Source: Shinisaurus crocodilurus
Taxonomy: Eukaryota > Chordata > Lepidosauria > Squamata > Shinisauridae
Assembly (NCBI GenBank): GCA_021292165.1
Contig: JAHFWL010000962.1
Span: 1 to 64,000 of the forward strand
Length of the DNA stretch: 64,000 nucleotides
Direction of reading: 5' to 3'
Part shown: in pieces, positions 24,336-35,947 of the stretch
Position numbering within the stretch: the first letter of the stretch is position 1
Layout of the letters: every line of letters begins with the position of its first letter
Position numbers and translations under genes: made by a program
Notes under the pieces: generated by a model
Database searches by the model: none
The model's input: only the letters and a program-made list of their open reading frames with translations
What the model was told of the DNA's origin: nothing

Positions 24336-27300
24336 CTGAAAAGGAGGCAACAGAAACGCATTTTCCTTTTCAGTAGATTATTAAGTCATCTGGTTTGCTG
24401 ATAATTTGGCTTCAGTAGCCAGTTACCAAAACCTCAACCTTTGGACACTTAAGATCGTAAGAAGAGCCCTGTTGGATCTGGATCTGGCCCAGGGCCCATC
24501 GCCGCCGCTGCCCCCCATCTTATGCCCCACAGTGGCCAACCAGATAGCTCCAGAAATCCCTCACTGCTCTTGCTCCCCAGTAACTGGTGTTGAAAAGGTA
24601 GGCCGCTTCCGTACATCGGTGTTCCGTCAAGCCATCCGTTTGGTGCTGGGCTGTTGAGCCTCAGTGCTGCAGGCCAAATCCAGCCTGCCTGTGGTCTTGA
24701 TCTGGCCGTCCAAGGTGCCCCAGGTGGCCACGCACTTGTCCCCAGGCCACACCCCTTTCCCCTCAACCGCCAATCCATTGGTGGTTCCCTGTCTTTTGTG
24801 CAAAAAACCCCGTCCCGTCCCGTCCCGTCCCGTTCTGCAAGGTTGAAATGCCTCTCCTAACGTTTAGTTACTGGCTGGCGATAAGAGCTTGAAGCTAAAA
24901 CATAGGGGGGGTTGTTTTTTTTTTAATTTTGGGCCCGCCCCTTTGCCTTTGCCACCGCCCACCACTGAAATGTGCCCCCCCCCCACACACAGAGCTTCTC
25001 TGAAATTGTATTTGGGCCCTCAGGCTGAAAGCGGTTAGGCATCCCCGATTTAGTAAATGCCTGTGGGCACCAAATGGATGTTGCTGATGGATGGAGGGAT
25101 AACCTTGGATCAAAAATCTCCCCTCCTACATGGCAACGGCTGGGTTCAGACAACACGATATATCCCACACTTAAGGGTTGAGTGTGGCTTGCCGTTGAAT
25201 CGTGGGTTATCGTTGGGACGTGGGCTATCGTGTTGCCTGAACCCAGCCGTGCTAACAAACCATGGTTTGTTAGCCATGAGCAGCCCATGAAGAGGGCCCA
25301 TGGTTTGCTGTTGAGCTGTGGAACTGTGGGGAAATAGATAAACCTAGGTGGAATGATGCTCTCCTCAGGACAGTGTAGGAAGCCGTTCCCCAACCTGATG
25401 CACCCCAGGTGTGATGAAGTAAAACTCCCACCCATCATCTCCAACCAATTAGTCCAACACATCTGGCGAGCACCAGGTTGGGGAAGGCTCAGGCTAGTGT
25501 GAGATCAGGGGTGTGCAGAACGAGAACAGGGTGTGGGGCCGAATTGCCCCAGACCAAGCCCTCCGTGGGCCAAATGATATCAGTCGGTGTAGCCACGCCC
25601 ACTGAAGCCGTCGCCTCCGCCCATTTTGCCTTTCTCTGTGCAGAGAGAAAAAGGGCTCCGCGGGCCAGATGTGGAACCGCCGCAGGCCGCCCTGGGCCGT
25701 GGGTCCTGCATCCCTGCGTTAGATGGATATCTTATCATTGCCGATCAGTGGATCCTGCGGGCAATGGGTGGATGTCGTTGAGGGATGTGAAAGCGGGTTG
25801 TATAGAAGACGGATGGAATTGTTGGGTGGTTGGTTAGAATCACGGACCAAAGGCGCCCATCTCCTTTCCTTACTCATATTTCCAAGGAGAGACGGATCGC
25901 TCGTGGACGCCGCCTCTGGACGATGCCTGGCAACGGGAGGTCTGTTGATGGGGGCTCCGGACGGGGCGCGGCCACGAGAGCTGACGCCGAGGCACTTGAG
26001 CGATGGGAGTGCTGTGGATCAATTGTTCCCCAATTTGATGGCATTTAATCTTGTCACAGCAGTGCGACTTCGAAAAGCATTCTTGGGCCCGGCCCGGCAG
26101 AAGAACTGACAGCGTGATGCAGATCGCCACAGCCTGAGAGAGGGAAGAGAGAGAACAGAGATGCAATTTGCCGCGATTATGACGGAACGCCAGGTGGGAC
26201 TGCTCAAAAGAACGGTGCGGCAGCCCTTTATTTTGTAGGTAAGCAAACATGTCAGGTCCCCAGACACTCATTTTGGAGAGACACTTTAATTCATCCTTCT
26301 CCAACCTGGTCCCCTCCGGGTATGTTGGACTACAACTCCCATTATCCCCCAGCCTGCAGAGCAGGAGGGTCCCAGCCAGGTTGGGGAAGGGTACTTTAAT
26401 CAAATTCTTTCTCATGCATGCTGTCATGTTTACATAAGATGGAAAATTACAATTACCGGCTAGATGCGGATAGTGAAAACGACACTGGTACCTCGATATT
26501 CTGGTACTGTTCTATGTGAACTGTTTTAGTTGCATTGTTTCAATTGTTCTGAACATTCAATGAAATTTTGCTTGCTTGCCTAAGAAGTGTAGCAGCCCTT
26601 TCAAACGCACGCACGCACGCACACCCACTTTGTAAAGTGGCGTGTTCCCAGAGCAGCCTGGACGACTGCCCTAGCATCCGGTTAGAGCCAGTTTACGCAA
26701 CAGGCAGAATCAAGCGGTACAGACTTTCCTGGGCCGTGCCACTTCAACTTGGCGGTGGGTAGTTACACGTCTGAACGCTCCCCCATGGAAAGAAGAAAAC
26801 CCACAACAACTCCCCGCACTTCAGAATACAGCATGTCAGGGAAAGGGCTCCATTGATCCCATTACCCTGGCATGCTAATTTTCTACACGCAGGGAGCTTC
26901 CCACTCTATGGGGAGGAATTTAATCCACGCAGGCTGAAATGGCAGTGCTTGCCAACTGTATAAGCCTGCTTCAATCTTTCCCTGGCAGTGTTAAGAAGAA
27001 ACAAACCCAGAGTCGCTAGCTAATATGGCCTGTGTTGAAATTCCTTCCCAACCCCAAAATGTCATGATCAGTACAGCCGTCACTCCCACCCGCCCCCGGC
27101 CGCCTTTTTGTCCTTTATTTTTGGTCCTTTTTTTGCTGTGCCTTTTGAAGCAGCCACGCAGATGCCAAATAGACAAAGTTTTCCCCGCCTCCAGGTTGGG
27201 AGAAACTTTCACCTGGTAGATTTCTGTGTGTCAGGCGGATGCATGTTAAAAGCACAGGGACGGAGTCCACTTAAAAAGATGGCAACACTTACGATCAGTA

Positions 27301-27659
27301 ATCAAAACCCAGCTAGGGTCATCATCACAAAACAATCCCGAAAAGATGAGAAAGACACAAAAGAAAGTAGTGGTGAGAGTGCTGGACTGGGACTCAGAAG
27401 ATCTGGGTCTATTCCCCACTCAGCCATGAAACTCACTGGGTGACTTTGGGCCAGTCACTGACTCTCAGCCTAACCTACCTCACAGGGTTGTTGTGAGGAT
27501 AAAGTGGAGAGGAGGAGGAGGATTATGTAAGCTGCCTTGGGTTCCTTGCAGGAAAAAAGGCGGGGTATAAATGTAATAAATAAATCAATCAAGAGGGTGT
27601 AGGCAAGCCCTCCAGGTGACTTGGATTACCAATCCCAGCATCCCCCAGCCAGCCATGTA

Positions 27660-27713
<54 letters not shown>

Positions 27714-28670
27714 ATTTATATCCTACCTTTTTTCCTCTTGCAAGGAACCCAAGGTGACTTACATGGTCCTCCTGCTGCTCCTCTCCATTTCATCCTCACA
27801 ACAACCCTGTGAGGTAGGTCAAGCTGAGAGTCAGTGACCGGCCCAAAGTCACCCAGTGAGCTTCATGGTCGAATGGGGACTAGAACCCAGGTCTCCCGAG
27901 CCCCAGTTCAACACTCAAACCACCACACCACACCGGTTCTCATATACCAGGGGTGGGAAACTTGTGGTCCTCCAGATGAGATCTGAAGAAAGACAACAGC
28001 CCCCCCCCGCCCCCCCGAGGAAGGAGAAACATTGTTTTTCCGAAACTGGTTGGGCAAAATAAACATTTTTTTTCCCCTTCAGGAACCTGCGAATTTCCCC
28101 CCCTCTTTCTTCCGGCGATTTATTAGTGCTTTCCCATCTTGTTTTCTGCATCCCCCCAGCCGGCCATGCCTATGCCAGGGGTGGGCAACGTGTGGTCCTC
28201 CAGATGTTTTGGCCTACAACTCCCAGCATCCCTCGCCATCGGCTATGCTGGCTAGGGCTGATGGGAGTTGTAGTCCACCACGTATGGAGGGCACCTGGTT
28301 GGGGGGAGGCCATGGTGGGCTTTACCTTCGAATTGCAGGAGGAGTCACTTTAGGCCTGCAGTCCTATGCATGTTTAGACAGAAGAAAAAGTCCTATAACT
28401 CCCAGCATGCCCCAGCCAGCAGCGCTGGCTGGGGCATGCTGGGAGTTATAGGACTTTTTCTTCTGTCTAAACATGCATAGGACTGCACCCTAAATCTATA
28501 GCCCCAGAAACTCTAGCTGCTGGCTTTCTGAGCCAGGCGTAGAACCCAAATGTGCCTCCCAGCAGGGCCTCAACCTCAGTCTCCCCCCCCCCCCAAATCC
28601 CATTCCCGTCTTCTCCCTCCCAAGCTGGGGGAACAAAAGTCTTGGGACTTACCAGCTGAGCCTTGTCCAT
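24065..28670 (-). CDS. IL25: Interleukin-25 (IL-17E)
   Basis: Secreted IL-17-family cytokine; in mammals it signals through IL17RB/IL17RA and drives type-2 responses. Three coding exons: 28670-28653, 26133-25874 and 24335-24065, giving exactly 182 codons plus stop (human 177). Residues 1-23 form a signal peptide (hydrophobic AVAICITLSVLL). SHCCDK, the SVSPWKYE motif before the last intron, then HCLCMNC, LVLYRRPC and NVSCTCV follow the IL-17E pattern and supply the cystine-knot cysteines. The SPWxYE|D split at the exon 2/3 junction is at the same place as in human. NVS is a potential N-glycosylation site. The position between CMTM5 and EFS, on the same strand as CMTM5, matches human. Exon 1 is the least certain part. 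Confidence 0.88.
24448..24600 (-). mobile_element. CR1-like LINE 3' end fragment
   Basis: 'cgtaagaagagccctgttgg', 'gtggccaaccagat' and 'tccccagtaactggtgtt' form the usual reversed CR1 tail. Lies in IL25 intron 2. Confidence 0.7.
24652..25050 (-). mobile_element. Degraded hAT-like non-autonomous element
   Basis: Reverse copy of the family at 16398 (blocks gttgaaatgcctctcc, gcccaccactgaaatg and gggccctcaggctgaaag). Contains a CCCGT tandem run near 24808-24833. Confidence 0.65.
25139..25250. mobile_element. MITE with GGCTGGGTTCAGACAACACG ends
   Basis: Terminal inverted repeat GGCTGGGTTCAGACAACACG and its near-complement ...GTTGCCTGAACCCAGCC, with internal 'cgtgggttatcgt' repeats. A second copy is at 46458-46578. 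Confidence 0.7.
25505..25720 (+). mobile_element. Degraded hAT-like fragment
   Basis: 'caggggtgtgcagaacgag...gggccagatgtgg...ccctgcgtta', a weak member of the family at 1226. Confidence 0.45.
25874..26133 (-). CDS. IL25: IL25 coding exon 2
   Basis: Acceptor ccctctctcag, donor gtaagg. Encodes the hydrophobic signal-peptide core, then AQECFSKSHCCDKIKCH and on to GGVHERSVSPWKYE, ending two bases into the next codon. Confidence 0.9.
26134..27360 (-). other. IL25 intron 1, distal part
   Basis: Contains a hAT-like 'ctacaactcccat' arm pair at 26296-26390. The rest shows nothing I recognise. Confidence 0.5.
27366..27592 (+). mobile_element. tRNA-derived squamate SINE, 5'-truncated
   Basis: 'gagagtgctggactgggact' through 'ggcggggtataaatgtaata'. 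Confidence 0.85.
27657..27943 (-). mobile_element. tRNA-derived squamate SINE with (TTA)n tail
   Basis: Reverse copy: ATT run of about 53 bp (27660-27712), then 'cacaacaaccctgtgaggta', then the tRNA-like head complement ending 'accacaccacaccggttct'. Confidence 0.88.
28349..28494. mobile_element. TTAA-type foldback MITE (family A), near-perfect hairpin
   Basis: Arms of about 65 bp from 'tttaggcctgcagtcctatg' to its complement 'cataggactgcaccctaaa', around the CCCAGCATGCCCCAGCC core. In IL25 intron 1. Confidence 0.85.
28653..28670 (-). CDS. IL25: IL25 coding exon 1 (six codons)
   Basis: ATG GAC AAG GCT CAG CTG followed by a consensus donor gtaagt. It joins between codons to exon 2 and supplies the start of a sensible signal peptide (MDKAQL-AVAICI). 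Chosen because it is the nearest upstream ATG with a strong donor in the right phase. Short, so alternatives are possible. Confidence 0.58.
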
Positions 28671-29176
28671 CCTGGATTCCCTCGCCCGTCCGGCTCCTGT
28701 CTGTCTGTCTGTCGACGGCTCAGGTTGTCTTGCCTGCCACGCTAAGCCCGGGGGATCCCTGTTTTATTGCCAGCAAAATTCCGCTCATCATCACTCCATG
28801 CAAAACTCGTGGCGGGCATTTCACCGGTTCCTGGAGGACACGGCCAACGGAGGGGGCTTGCGCCGTTCATCCTAAGCCACCTGCTGCTGGAGATGAATTC
28901 CGACAAGATATGATGAGCAAAGGGGCGGGGGAGATGCGGCTACAAAGGCCGGGCGGCATCCATCCTGCGCACGGTCCCAGCACCCAAGAGAGCTTGAATC
29001 GGCGACAGGGTCGGCGTTGAAGTCGCAGGATTGCTCCAGCGATTAGCAACTTGTTCCGCTTCCCCGCTCCCTCCCCCCTTGCTCCCCCTACCCACTTTTT
29101 TTTGGGGGGGGGAGAGAAGAGACCTATAAAGCTTCTGGTTTCAGAATCTCACCCATAAGCCTCCAAGAGTTGGCGA

Positions 29177-29201
29177 AGGGTTAGGGTTAGGGTTAGGGTT
29201 A
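29177..29201 (+). repeat. Interstitial telomere-type repeat, (AGGGTT)4
   Basis: Four perfect TTAGGG-type units ending directly at the 5' truncation point of an L2 LINE. Confidence 0.9.
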
Positions 29202-29202
29202 C

Positions 29203-30045
29203 TTCTGGTGGGGGACAAGGGAAGGTTAGGGGATGTTGACCTGGTGCTGAATGGGGTACATCTACCCCTGAAGGACCAGGTCCGCAGCTTGGGGGTCATT
29301 CTAGACTCCCAGCTGTCCATGGAGGCTCAGGTGTCCGCTGTGAGCCGGGCGGCGCTGTATCAACTCCATCTGATACGGCAGCTGCGCCCCTACCTTCCTA
29401 ATCACCTGCTCCCATCAGTGGTTCATGCCTTGGTCTCCTCTCGCCTAGACTACTGTAATGCGCTCTACGTGGGGTTACCCTTGAAGACGGTCCGGAAGCT
29501 TCAGCTGGTACAGAACGCGGCGGCTCGCCTGGTTAAGGGCAGCCGCCGGCGTGATCACATCACACCAGTGCTTAATGAGTTGCACTGGCTACCAGTTGCT
29601 TGCCGAGCCGAATTCAAGGTGTTGGTTTTGACCTTTAAAACCCTACACGGCTCCGGCCCAGCTTATCTCAAGGAGCGCCTCCAGCAACATCAAGTAGGCC
29701 GCTCAACAAGGTCTGCCACGGATGGCCTTCTCCTTATCCCATCAGCCAGAGCAGCCAGGCTGGTGGGGACTAGGAAGAGGGCCTTCTCTGTGGCGGCCCC
29801 CACATTATGGAACTCCCTCCCTAGTGACCTTCGCCATGCCCCCTCCGTGATGAGCTTCCGCCGTGCATTAAAAACATGGCTGTTCAGGCGGGAAAATGGG
29901 GTGGGTTAGGTTTTTAATAAGAATTTTTAATATTGTTTTAATTATTATATTTTATTGTGTTTTGTTGTATTTTGGTTGTACATCGCCCAGGGTGGCCGGG
30001 TGACCGGCCAGATGGGCGATTGATAAATATAATATAATAAATAGA
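29203..30045 (+). mobile_element. L2-clade LINE, 3' part
   Basis: An open frame of 233 codons (29208-29909) encodes the C-terminal domain: GDVDLVLNGVHLPLKDQ, SSRLDYCNALYVGLP, NELHWLPVACRAEFK and AAPTLWNSLPSDLRHAP. A 3' UTR follows to an ATAATA tail. It is less damaged than the copy at 20690 and truncated before the catalytic YADD. Confidence 0.9.
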
Positions 30046-30164
30046 AATCCTTAATCCGAATGTGACTCATCTGGCCCATCAACTCAGTTGGACCCAGCCA
30101 TATTCGCAGGTAGGCTGCCCCTGAATGCAGAGGCTTTGCTTCCGCAGCTCACTATTATTCATCC

Positions 30165-30410
30165 ATTCATTCTTTTTGTTCCTATCGCACCCAAGAGCTG
30201 AAGCTCTCTGGGCAGTTTACAACCATTCATAAAAACACAGGCCACAGGTACAATAATAAAAAAATAAGCGTAATACACCAAATTTAAAAAAACAATTTAA
30301 CAACAGCTGAAACCATTTTAGTACAAACTAGACCTGCAGAAAGAGCTGACATCAATGCCCCACCGTGCCATGAAATACCCTTAAATGCCGTTAAATGCTA
30401 GACAAGGAAC
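30165..30410 (-). mobile_element. L2-like LINE 3' end
   Basis: 'ctctgggcagtttacaac', AT-rich middle and 'acccttaaatgccgttaaatg' match the block at 57400. Confidence 0.55.
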
Positions 30411-30764
30411 AGGAGCTGGAGGCCAAAGTGAGAAACCATCACCCCGGGTTGGACTGACACTGAGCAGTCTGGGAGGGATGGGCCTGACGGCTCTGCCTCT
30501 CCTTGGAACGGCTTCGGCGCGTGATGCGGAGCACGCGTGGCGCTTGCCTCCTGCTCCCAAGTAGACCATATGGTTGGGAGGCCTCAGGCTGCTAAATGAG
30601 CATGCAGCCACACCGCCAGACATGAGGACCGGCCCCTGCATGGGGTCCGTGGGGTGATAAAGGGGGCAATGTGGACCCCGTGTGCGGCTACTGTGAAAAA
30701 AAAAAAAGGCAAACTCCGTGTTAGGCATAATATACCCTACCTCCGTGTTAGGCATAATATACGA

Positions 30765-31437
30765 ATCGATGGTGCGACCACACTTAGAGTGCCGTGTACA
30801 GTTCTCGTCACCGTACCGCAAAAAGGACATTGTAGATTTGGGGAAAAGTGCAGAAAGGGGCAACTAAAATGATCCAGGGGCTGGAGCCACTCCCCTATAA
30901 GGAAAAGTTACAGCAGCTGGGATTGTTTGGCTTAGAAAAAAGGCGAGTGAGGGGAGACGCGACAGAGGTGTACAGAATGATGCCTGGGGTGGAGAAAGTG
31001 GACAGGGAGGCATTTTTCTCCCTCTCTCAGAATACTAGAACCCAAAGGGATCATCCCATGCAGCTGATTGGTGGGAGGTTCAGGACAGAGAAAAGGAAGG
31101 ACTTCTTCACAGGGCGCAGAGTTGAACTATGGAATCCACTTCCACAAGATGTCGTCATGGCCACCAATATGGACGGCTTTCAAAGGGGATTGGACAAATC
31201 CATGGGGGAGGAGGCGATCCATGGCTACTAGTCCCTGTGGCTCTATGCTGCCTCCAGCATCAGAGGCAGTGTGCCTATGTACACCAGTTGCTGGGGAACA
31301 TGGGCGGGAGGGTGCTGTCGCACTCCTGTCCTGCTTGTGGGATCCTGTGGGCAGCTGGTCGGCCACTGTGTGAACAGAACGCTGGTCTGGATGGACCCTG
31401 GGCCTGATCCAGCAGGGCTCTTCTGATGTTCTTATGG
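30765..31437 (+). mobile_element. CR1-clade LINE 3' part
   Basis: Encodes the end of CR1 ORF2 (LEPLPYKEKLQQLGLFGLEK, SQNTRTQRDH, GGRFRTEKRKDFFTGR, ELWNPLPQDVVMATN). The 3' tail '...gatccagcagggctcttctga' follows. A short tandem duplication at 30712-30764 precedes it. Confidence 0.88.
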
Positions 31438-31639
31438 AATCCAAGGCCAGGATGGAGTTTCCCGACAAAGAGCAGTGGGGTTCCTGTTCTTGGTGCTCCC
31501 TTGCGCAGAAGCGGCCTCCAGATGTGCCTGAGGAGGAAGGGATTCTCTAGGGTTCCCCTTTGGGCTGGCACAGGATCCGACTTCCCCTCCCTTTCGGAGG
31601 AAGCCTCCATCCGGTTTGAGCTCCAAATCCTGGCGGGTC

Positions 31640-31725
31640 CTGACACCTTCCTGTCATCCCCAAATGAACCTCCATGGCTCAGCTCAGCCCCTTATCTGTA
31701 AGATGAGAATAATCACATTGACAAG
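31640..31725 (-). mobile_element. MIR-like core remnant
   Basis: 'cagctcagccccttatctgtaagatgagaataat' blocks resemble the MIR core. Very short. Confidence 0.4.
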
Positions 31726-31895
31726 GGGACGTGCGCTGGGGCTTGATGTGTCGGCAGGGCAAATATTGATTTTTTTTGAAGGGGTTTCCTTGTGGTTATG
31801 AAAAGTCTGGTTAGGTTCCATTTTAACCTTCTGCTTTACAGGGTTCCCTCTGCCCGAGGTGCCTCTTTAAAGGCTGAGTCACTCAGTAAAATGAG
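31726..31895 (+). repeat. Unclassified dispersed repeat, copy 2
   Basis: Second copy of the sequence at 6563-6736. Confidence 0.75.
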
Positions 31896-32065
31896 AACGT
31901 GGACATTTGTTTGCCTTTTAAACTGCTGAGGCCAGTGAGTCACTCCAGGGAGCATGCCAGTGCAGCTACAACCAGTAGTACTCCTGCTACTAAACATTTA
32001 CTACACAGACCTGCAGTCCAACATCTGGCTGGTTCAACACAAGCACACATACACACTATCTATAA

Positions 32066-32153
32066 CAGTGTCCTCCAACCTTGGGTCGCTGGCTGGGGCA
32101 TGCTGGGAGTTGTAGGCCAAAAACATCTGGGGACCCAAGGTTGGAGGACACTG
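32066..32153. mobile_element. hAT foldback MITE (family B), one arm shortened
   Basis: CAGTGTCCTCCAACC...GGTTGGAGGACACTG with a perfect 8-bp duplication ATCTATAA on both sides. Confidence 0.9.
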
Positions 32154-32163
32154 ATCTATAATA

Positions 32164-32340
32164 ATCAGTCATTGACTCTCAGCCTAACCTACCTCACAGG
32201 ATTGTTGTGAGAATAAAAATGGAGAGGAGCAGGAGGATTATGTAAGCCGCCTTGGGTTCCTTGCAGGAAAAACGGCAGGATATAAATATAATGAATGAAT
32301 GAATAAATGAATGAATGAATAAATAAATAAATAAATAATA
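32164..32340 (+). mobile_element. tRNA-derived squamate SINE, 5'-truncated
   Basis: 'cattgactctcagcctaacc' through the AATG/AATA tail. Confidence 0.85.
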
Positions 32341-32544
32341 AAAGAGGTTGGGTGTCTGTCCGTCCGCCATAGCGGCAAGACCATGACACCTCGACTGCTG
32401 AAATGTGGCATGCACACTAAAGGGAGCCCAGCAGGGGTGTGCACCTTGCGGTTGATTTTCTTTGAAAACGCCTTCATTAATTTAAATCAATTGAAATGTG
32501 TCCATGCGATCGAAGCCCATAGTAACCGCTTCAGCCACTAGGAG

Positions 32545-33045
32545 CAGACTTCCTAGTGGCCCTATGAGGAAAGGTTACAGCAGCTGGGATTGTTGAACTT
32601 AGATAAAAGGTGCGGAAGGGGAGAGACATGTCATAGAGGCGTACAGAATTACAGAATCCCATGAAGTTGATGGGTGGGAGATACAGGACAGAGGAAAGGA
32701 AGGACTTCCTCACACAGCGCACAGTTAAACTATGGAACTCACTTCCACAAGATGTTGTGATGGCCACCAATTTGGACAGCTTTAAAAGGATATTGGACAA
32801 ATTCATGGAGGAGAAGGCCATCCGTGGCTACTAGTCCTGATGTCTACATGCTACCTCCAGTATCGGAGGCAGTGCGCTTACGTACACCAGTTGCTGGGGA
32901 ACATGGGCGGGAGGGTGCTGTTGCACTCATGTCCTGCTTGTGGGAGCCTGTGGGGCGTCTGGTCGGCCACTGTGTGAGCAGAATGCTGGACTAGGTGGAC
33001 CCTGGGTCTGATCCAGCAGGGCTCTTCTCAGGTTCTTATGTTCCT
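32545..33045 (+). mobile_element. CR1-clade LINE 3' part
   Basis: Resumes the same ORF2 end as 30765 (ELCGSLPQ-like 'aactcacttccacaagatg', 'tttggacagctttaaaagg') and the same 3' tail, with an internal deletion. Confidence 0.85.
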
Positions 33046-33576
33046 TAACTAGAGCATAGCTTTGCTGTCAATGCAGTGTGGAGCCCAGAGAGAGAGTAGT
33101 CCGAGAGACAGAGTTATATAGGCCTGCCCCACCCACCCCACTGCTATGGGGCAGCCCCCCCCCCGGGGGGAATGGACTTAACAGACCTCCCTCTCTCTCT
33201 CAGGGGGCTATAAGGATGTAGCACGGCTGGGGGGTGGGGTGGGGCTGTGCTTAGGGGTGCCAGCAAGCACGCCTTCACCCTCTCGGGGAAGGCAGGATAT
33301 GTGTCCAACCTTGGCAGCTGCGTACGTTTGCTCGGGCGGGCTTCTCTGACTATTCCAACCCACGTGAAGCTGGGTCCATTTGCTAGTTCTAAATATTGAG
33401 ATGTCAACAATGACTAAATATTTGACATTTCCCAGAACATAAATCCGTGTGTGTATCTTTCCCCATATATAGTTAACATTATGTGATGTGCAAGATATCC
33501 CTGTTGGCGGCAAGCATGCAGATCGGGGCACGAGGTTTTTAAACCCTGTCCCGGCCCCCCCGCTAAATCCCTAATC

Positions 33577-33711
33577 CAGTGTTCTCCAACCTTGGGTCCC
33601 CAGATGTTTTTGGCCTACAACTCCCAGCATGCCCCAGCCAGCGTAGCTGGCTGGGGCATGCTGGGAGTTGTAGGCCAAAAGCATCTGGGGACCCAAGGTT
33701 GGAGAACACTG
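33577..33711. mobile_element. hAT foldback MITE (family B), near-perfect hairpin
   Basis: CAGTGTTCTCCAACCTTGG to its complement, flanked by perfect CCCTAATC duplications (33569-33576 and 33712-33719). Confidence 0.93.
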
Positions 33712-33719
33712 CCCTAATC

Positions 33720-34750
33720 TGTCCATCTTTGGGGTTCATTCCTCGCTCAAACTCTGTCCAGTTGTACCCCTTGTTTTCTTATGTAAGCTATTTCTGGAGA
33801 AAGGGTGGAGCTGGTGGGACTTAGCCCTTTCTTCCATATAATCCACCCACCCACCCACGCAATATCTGGCACCTATACTTGGTGTGCTCCCGTCTCCCAG
33901 GAAAATACGTTTGTTTTGTTTTGTTTTGTTTTGTTTCGGAGAGAAATCCCAGTCGCCTTTCCGCCACAGTTTTGCATCTCATTCCGAGGGCTTGCCCTGT
34001 GGTTTAGGCGGGCAGGAAAATATCTATCGGGAAAGGAAATACCTGTGCGGTTCCCTGATAACGTGTGATGATGGGTCACACCATAGCAAAGTATTCAGAG
34101 CGGGGATCCCAAGGATGGGAACACAGAGGGTCGGGCAGGCGAGGGGGGCATGCATGAGAGAGGAATATGGGGCTCTGTGGGGAGGCGGCGCTCTCATTTT
34201 TCTTCTAGGCCTGCCTAAGCAGCTTTTGCTTCGACTTACCAAGTCTCACCCCGGGAATCTGTTTCAAAATTAGATTTTTCCATCCTACAACGCGTGCAGC
34301 ACTAACACAGGCAGAACCTCTCTGAGCATGTACAGAGTACCAGTTCTCTCTCTCTCTCCCCCCCCGCATTAGCATTGAGTAATCACACCCCAAACACAAG
34401 TTTCAGGAAGGTCTTTCTCTGCTTTGCAAACATAACCGTCGCTTCCGGAGAACCCAGGGTGTGATTCAGCTCAGCCACAGACTTGGTGGTGTGGAGCGCG
34501 GACTATACAAAGCGGTCACATGTAACTTGAGAGATAGCATGGCATGGCCTTTAGAGAGCAGGCTGCCACCTTTCCACCCCTCTTGCTGGGCTCCTGGCAG
34601 GCGGAAATTCAACAGGTGATGCATTCCCTCATCACTGCATTGCCATTTGTTAAATTTTGGTCCGTCCGCCGAATGATTGGCGGTCAGGGGAAAGGGGAGT
34701 TGCTGACCTGAGGCTCAACACCCCTGGCTTAGAGACAGGGCAAACACTGC
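33720..34750. other. Intergenic spacer
   Basis: No gene seen. Holds a TTTTG pentamer array (about 33903-33937) and weak hAT-like text near 34620-34730. Confidence 0.5.
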
Positions 34751-34751
34751 A

Positions 34752-35230
34752 AACGTAAGAAGAGTCCTGCTGGATCGCACCAGGATGGAGGGAGCTCCAT
34801 CTAACCCCACATCCTGTGTCCAATAATGGCTAACAAAATGCCTCAAGGGAGCCCAGAAACAGGACATGAAGACCATAGCAATCTTGTCCTGTTACTCCCC
34901 AGTAACTGGCATTCAGAGGTAGACTGCACCTGAACATGGAGGTTCTATTGAGCCATTATGACTAAAATTCATGCATAGATCTCTTCCCCTGTCCTCCAAA
35001 ATTTTGTCAAATTCACTTTCTCCACACCAGGGCATCGTTTTATACAGCTCTATCATGTCCTGCTAAACTAGAAAGGCCCAAACCTTGTAGCCTTTACTCA
35101 TGCAGAAGGTGCTCTGGGCCCCGGATCCTTTTGCTTACCCTTTTCTGCACCTTTTCCTACATACGGTTTGGTTGCCACTTTTCAAAGGAATGTGACATTC
35201 TGTTCCCGCTTTAGGTAGGACTCTTTGTCT
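34752..35230 (-). mobile_element. Old CR1-like LINE fragment
   Basis: 'cgtaagaagagtcctgctgg', 'tactccccagtaactggcat', then 'tgcaccttttcctacatacgg' in the reversed CR1/L2 order. Confidence 0.6.
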
Positions 35231-35599
35231 GCTGTTCTTCCTAGTTTACTCAATTTAAATACATTTTCTTCTCCTTGCTCCCCTTCTTTTTTTAAATTGT
35301 CTGGTTTGAGTGTGAGTCAGAAAACTCTGGGCGACTGGAAAAGAGTGGGTCTCTTTCCTCACCTATCCTGCCCCGGATGCTGATGATAACAGAAGTGGAC
35401 ATTGTCAGACGATTGTAAAACATGATGTAAAAAGTCCCCCCCATTCCTCCCCCCCCCCAAATTCCCCAGATAGCAGTGTGTCAGCCGGTTACAGCAAACT
35501 CAAAAAAGACTAACAGCACAGTCCTATACATGCCTACTCAGAAATAAGTCTCACTGGAATCAGGATAGATATGTATAGATTTGGGCTATAACAGATTTC

Positions 35600-35900
35600 T
35601 CGTGCATGATTTCTTGTGCATCTCCCGGCATGAACCTACCCATACACTACGGTTGTCATCTAAGGCCCATCTCCAGGTGCCTCCTCTGAGGGAGGCTCGG
35701 AAGGCAGCAGCGAGGGAGAGAGCCTTCTCGCTGGTGGCCCCCCATGGGCTGATCTCCCTGAGGAGGTCTGCCCAGCGCCAACCTTGTTATCCTTTCAGTA
35801 CCAGGTTAAGACCTTCTTTTTCTCTCAGGCATTTGGCAGCATGTGATCCAGTTTAACCCAGGTCTTGAATTTTTCTTGTTGATAGTACAAAATTGTTTTT

Positions 35901-35947
<47 letters not shown>

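Noticed and set aside
29177..29201. Chromosome end
   Set aside because: Four telomere units only, with unique genes on both sides.
29208..29909. 233-codon clean frame
   Set aside because: L2 LINE C-terminal domain, not a host gene.
30848..31231. 127-codon frame with protein-like composition
   Set aside because: It is the end of CR1 ORF2, not a host gene.
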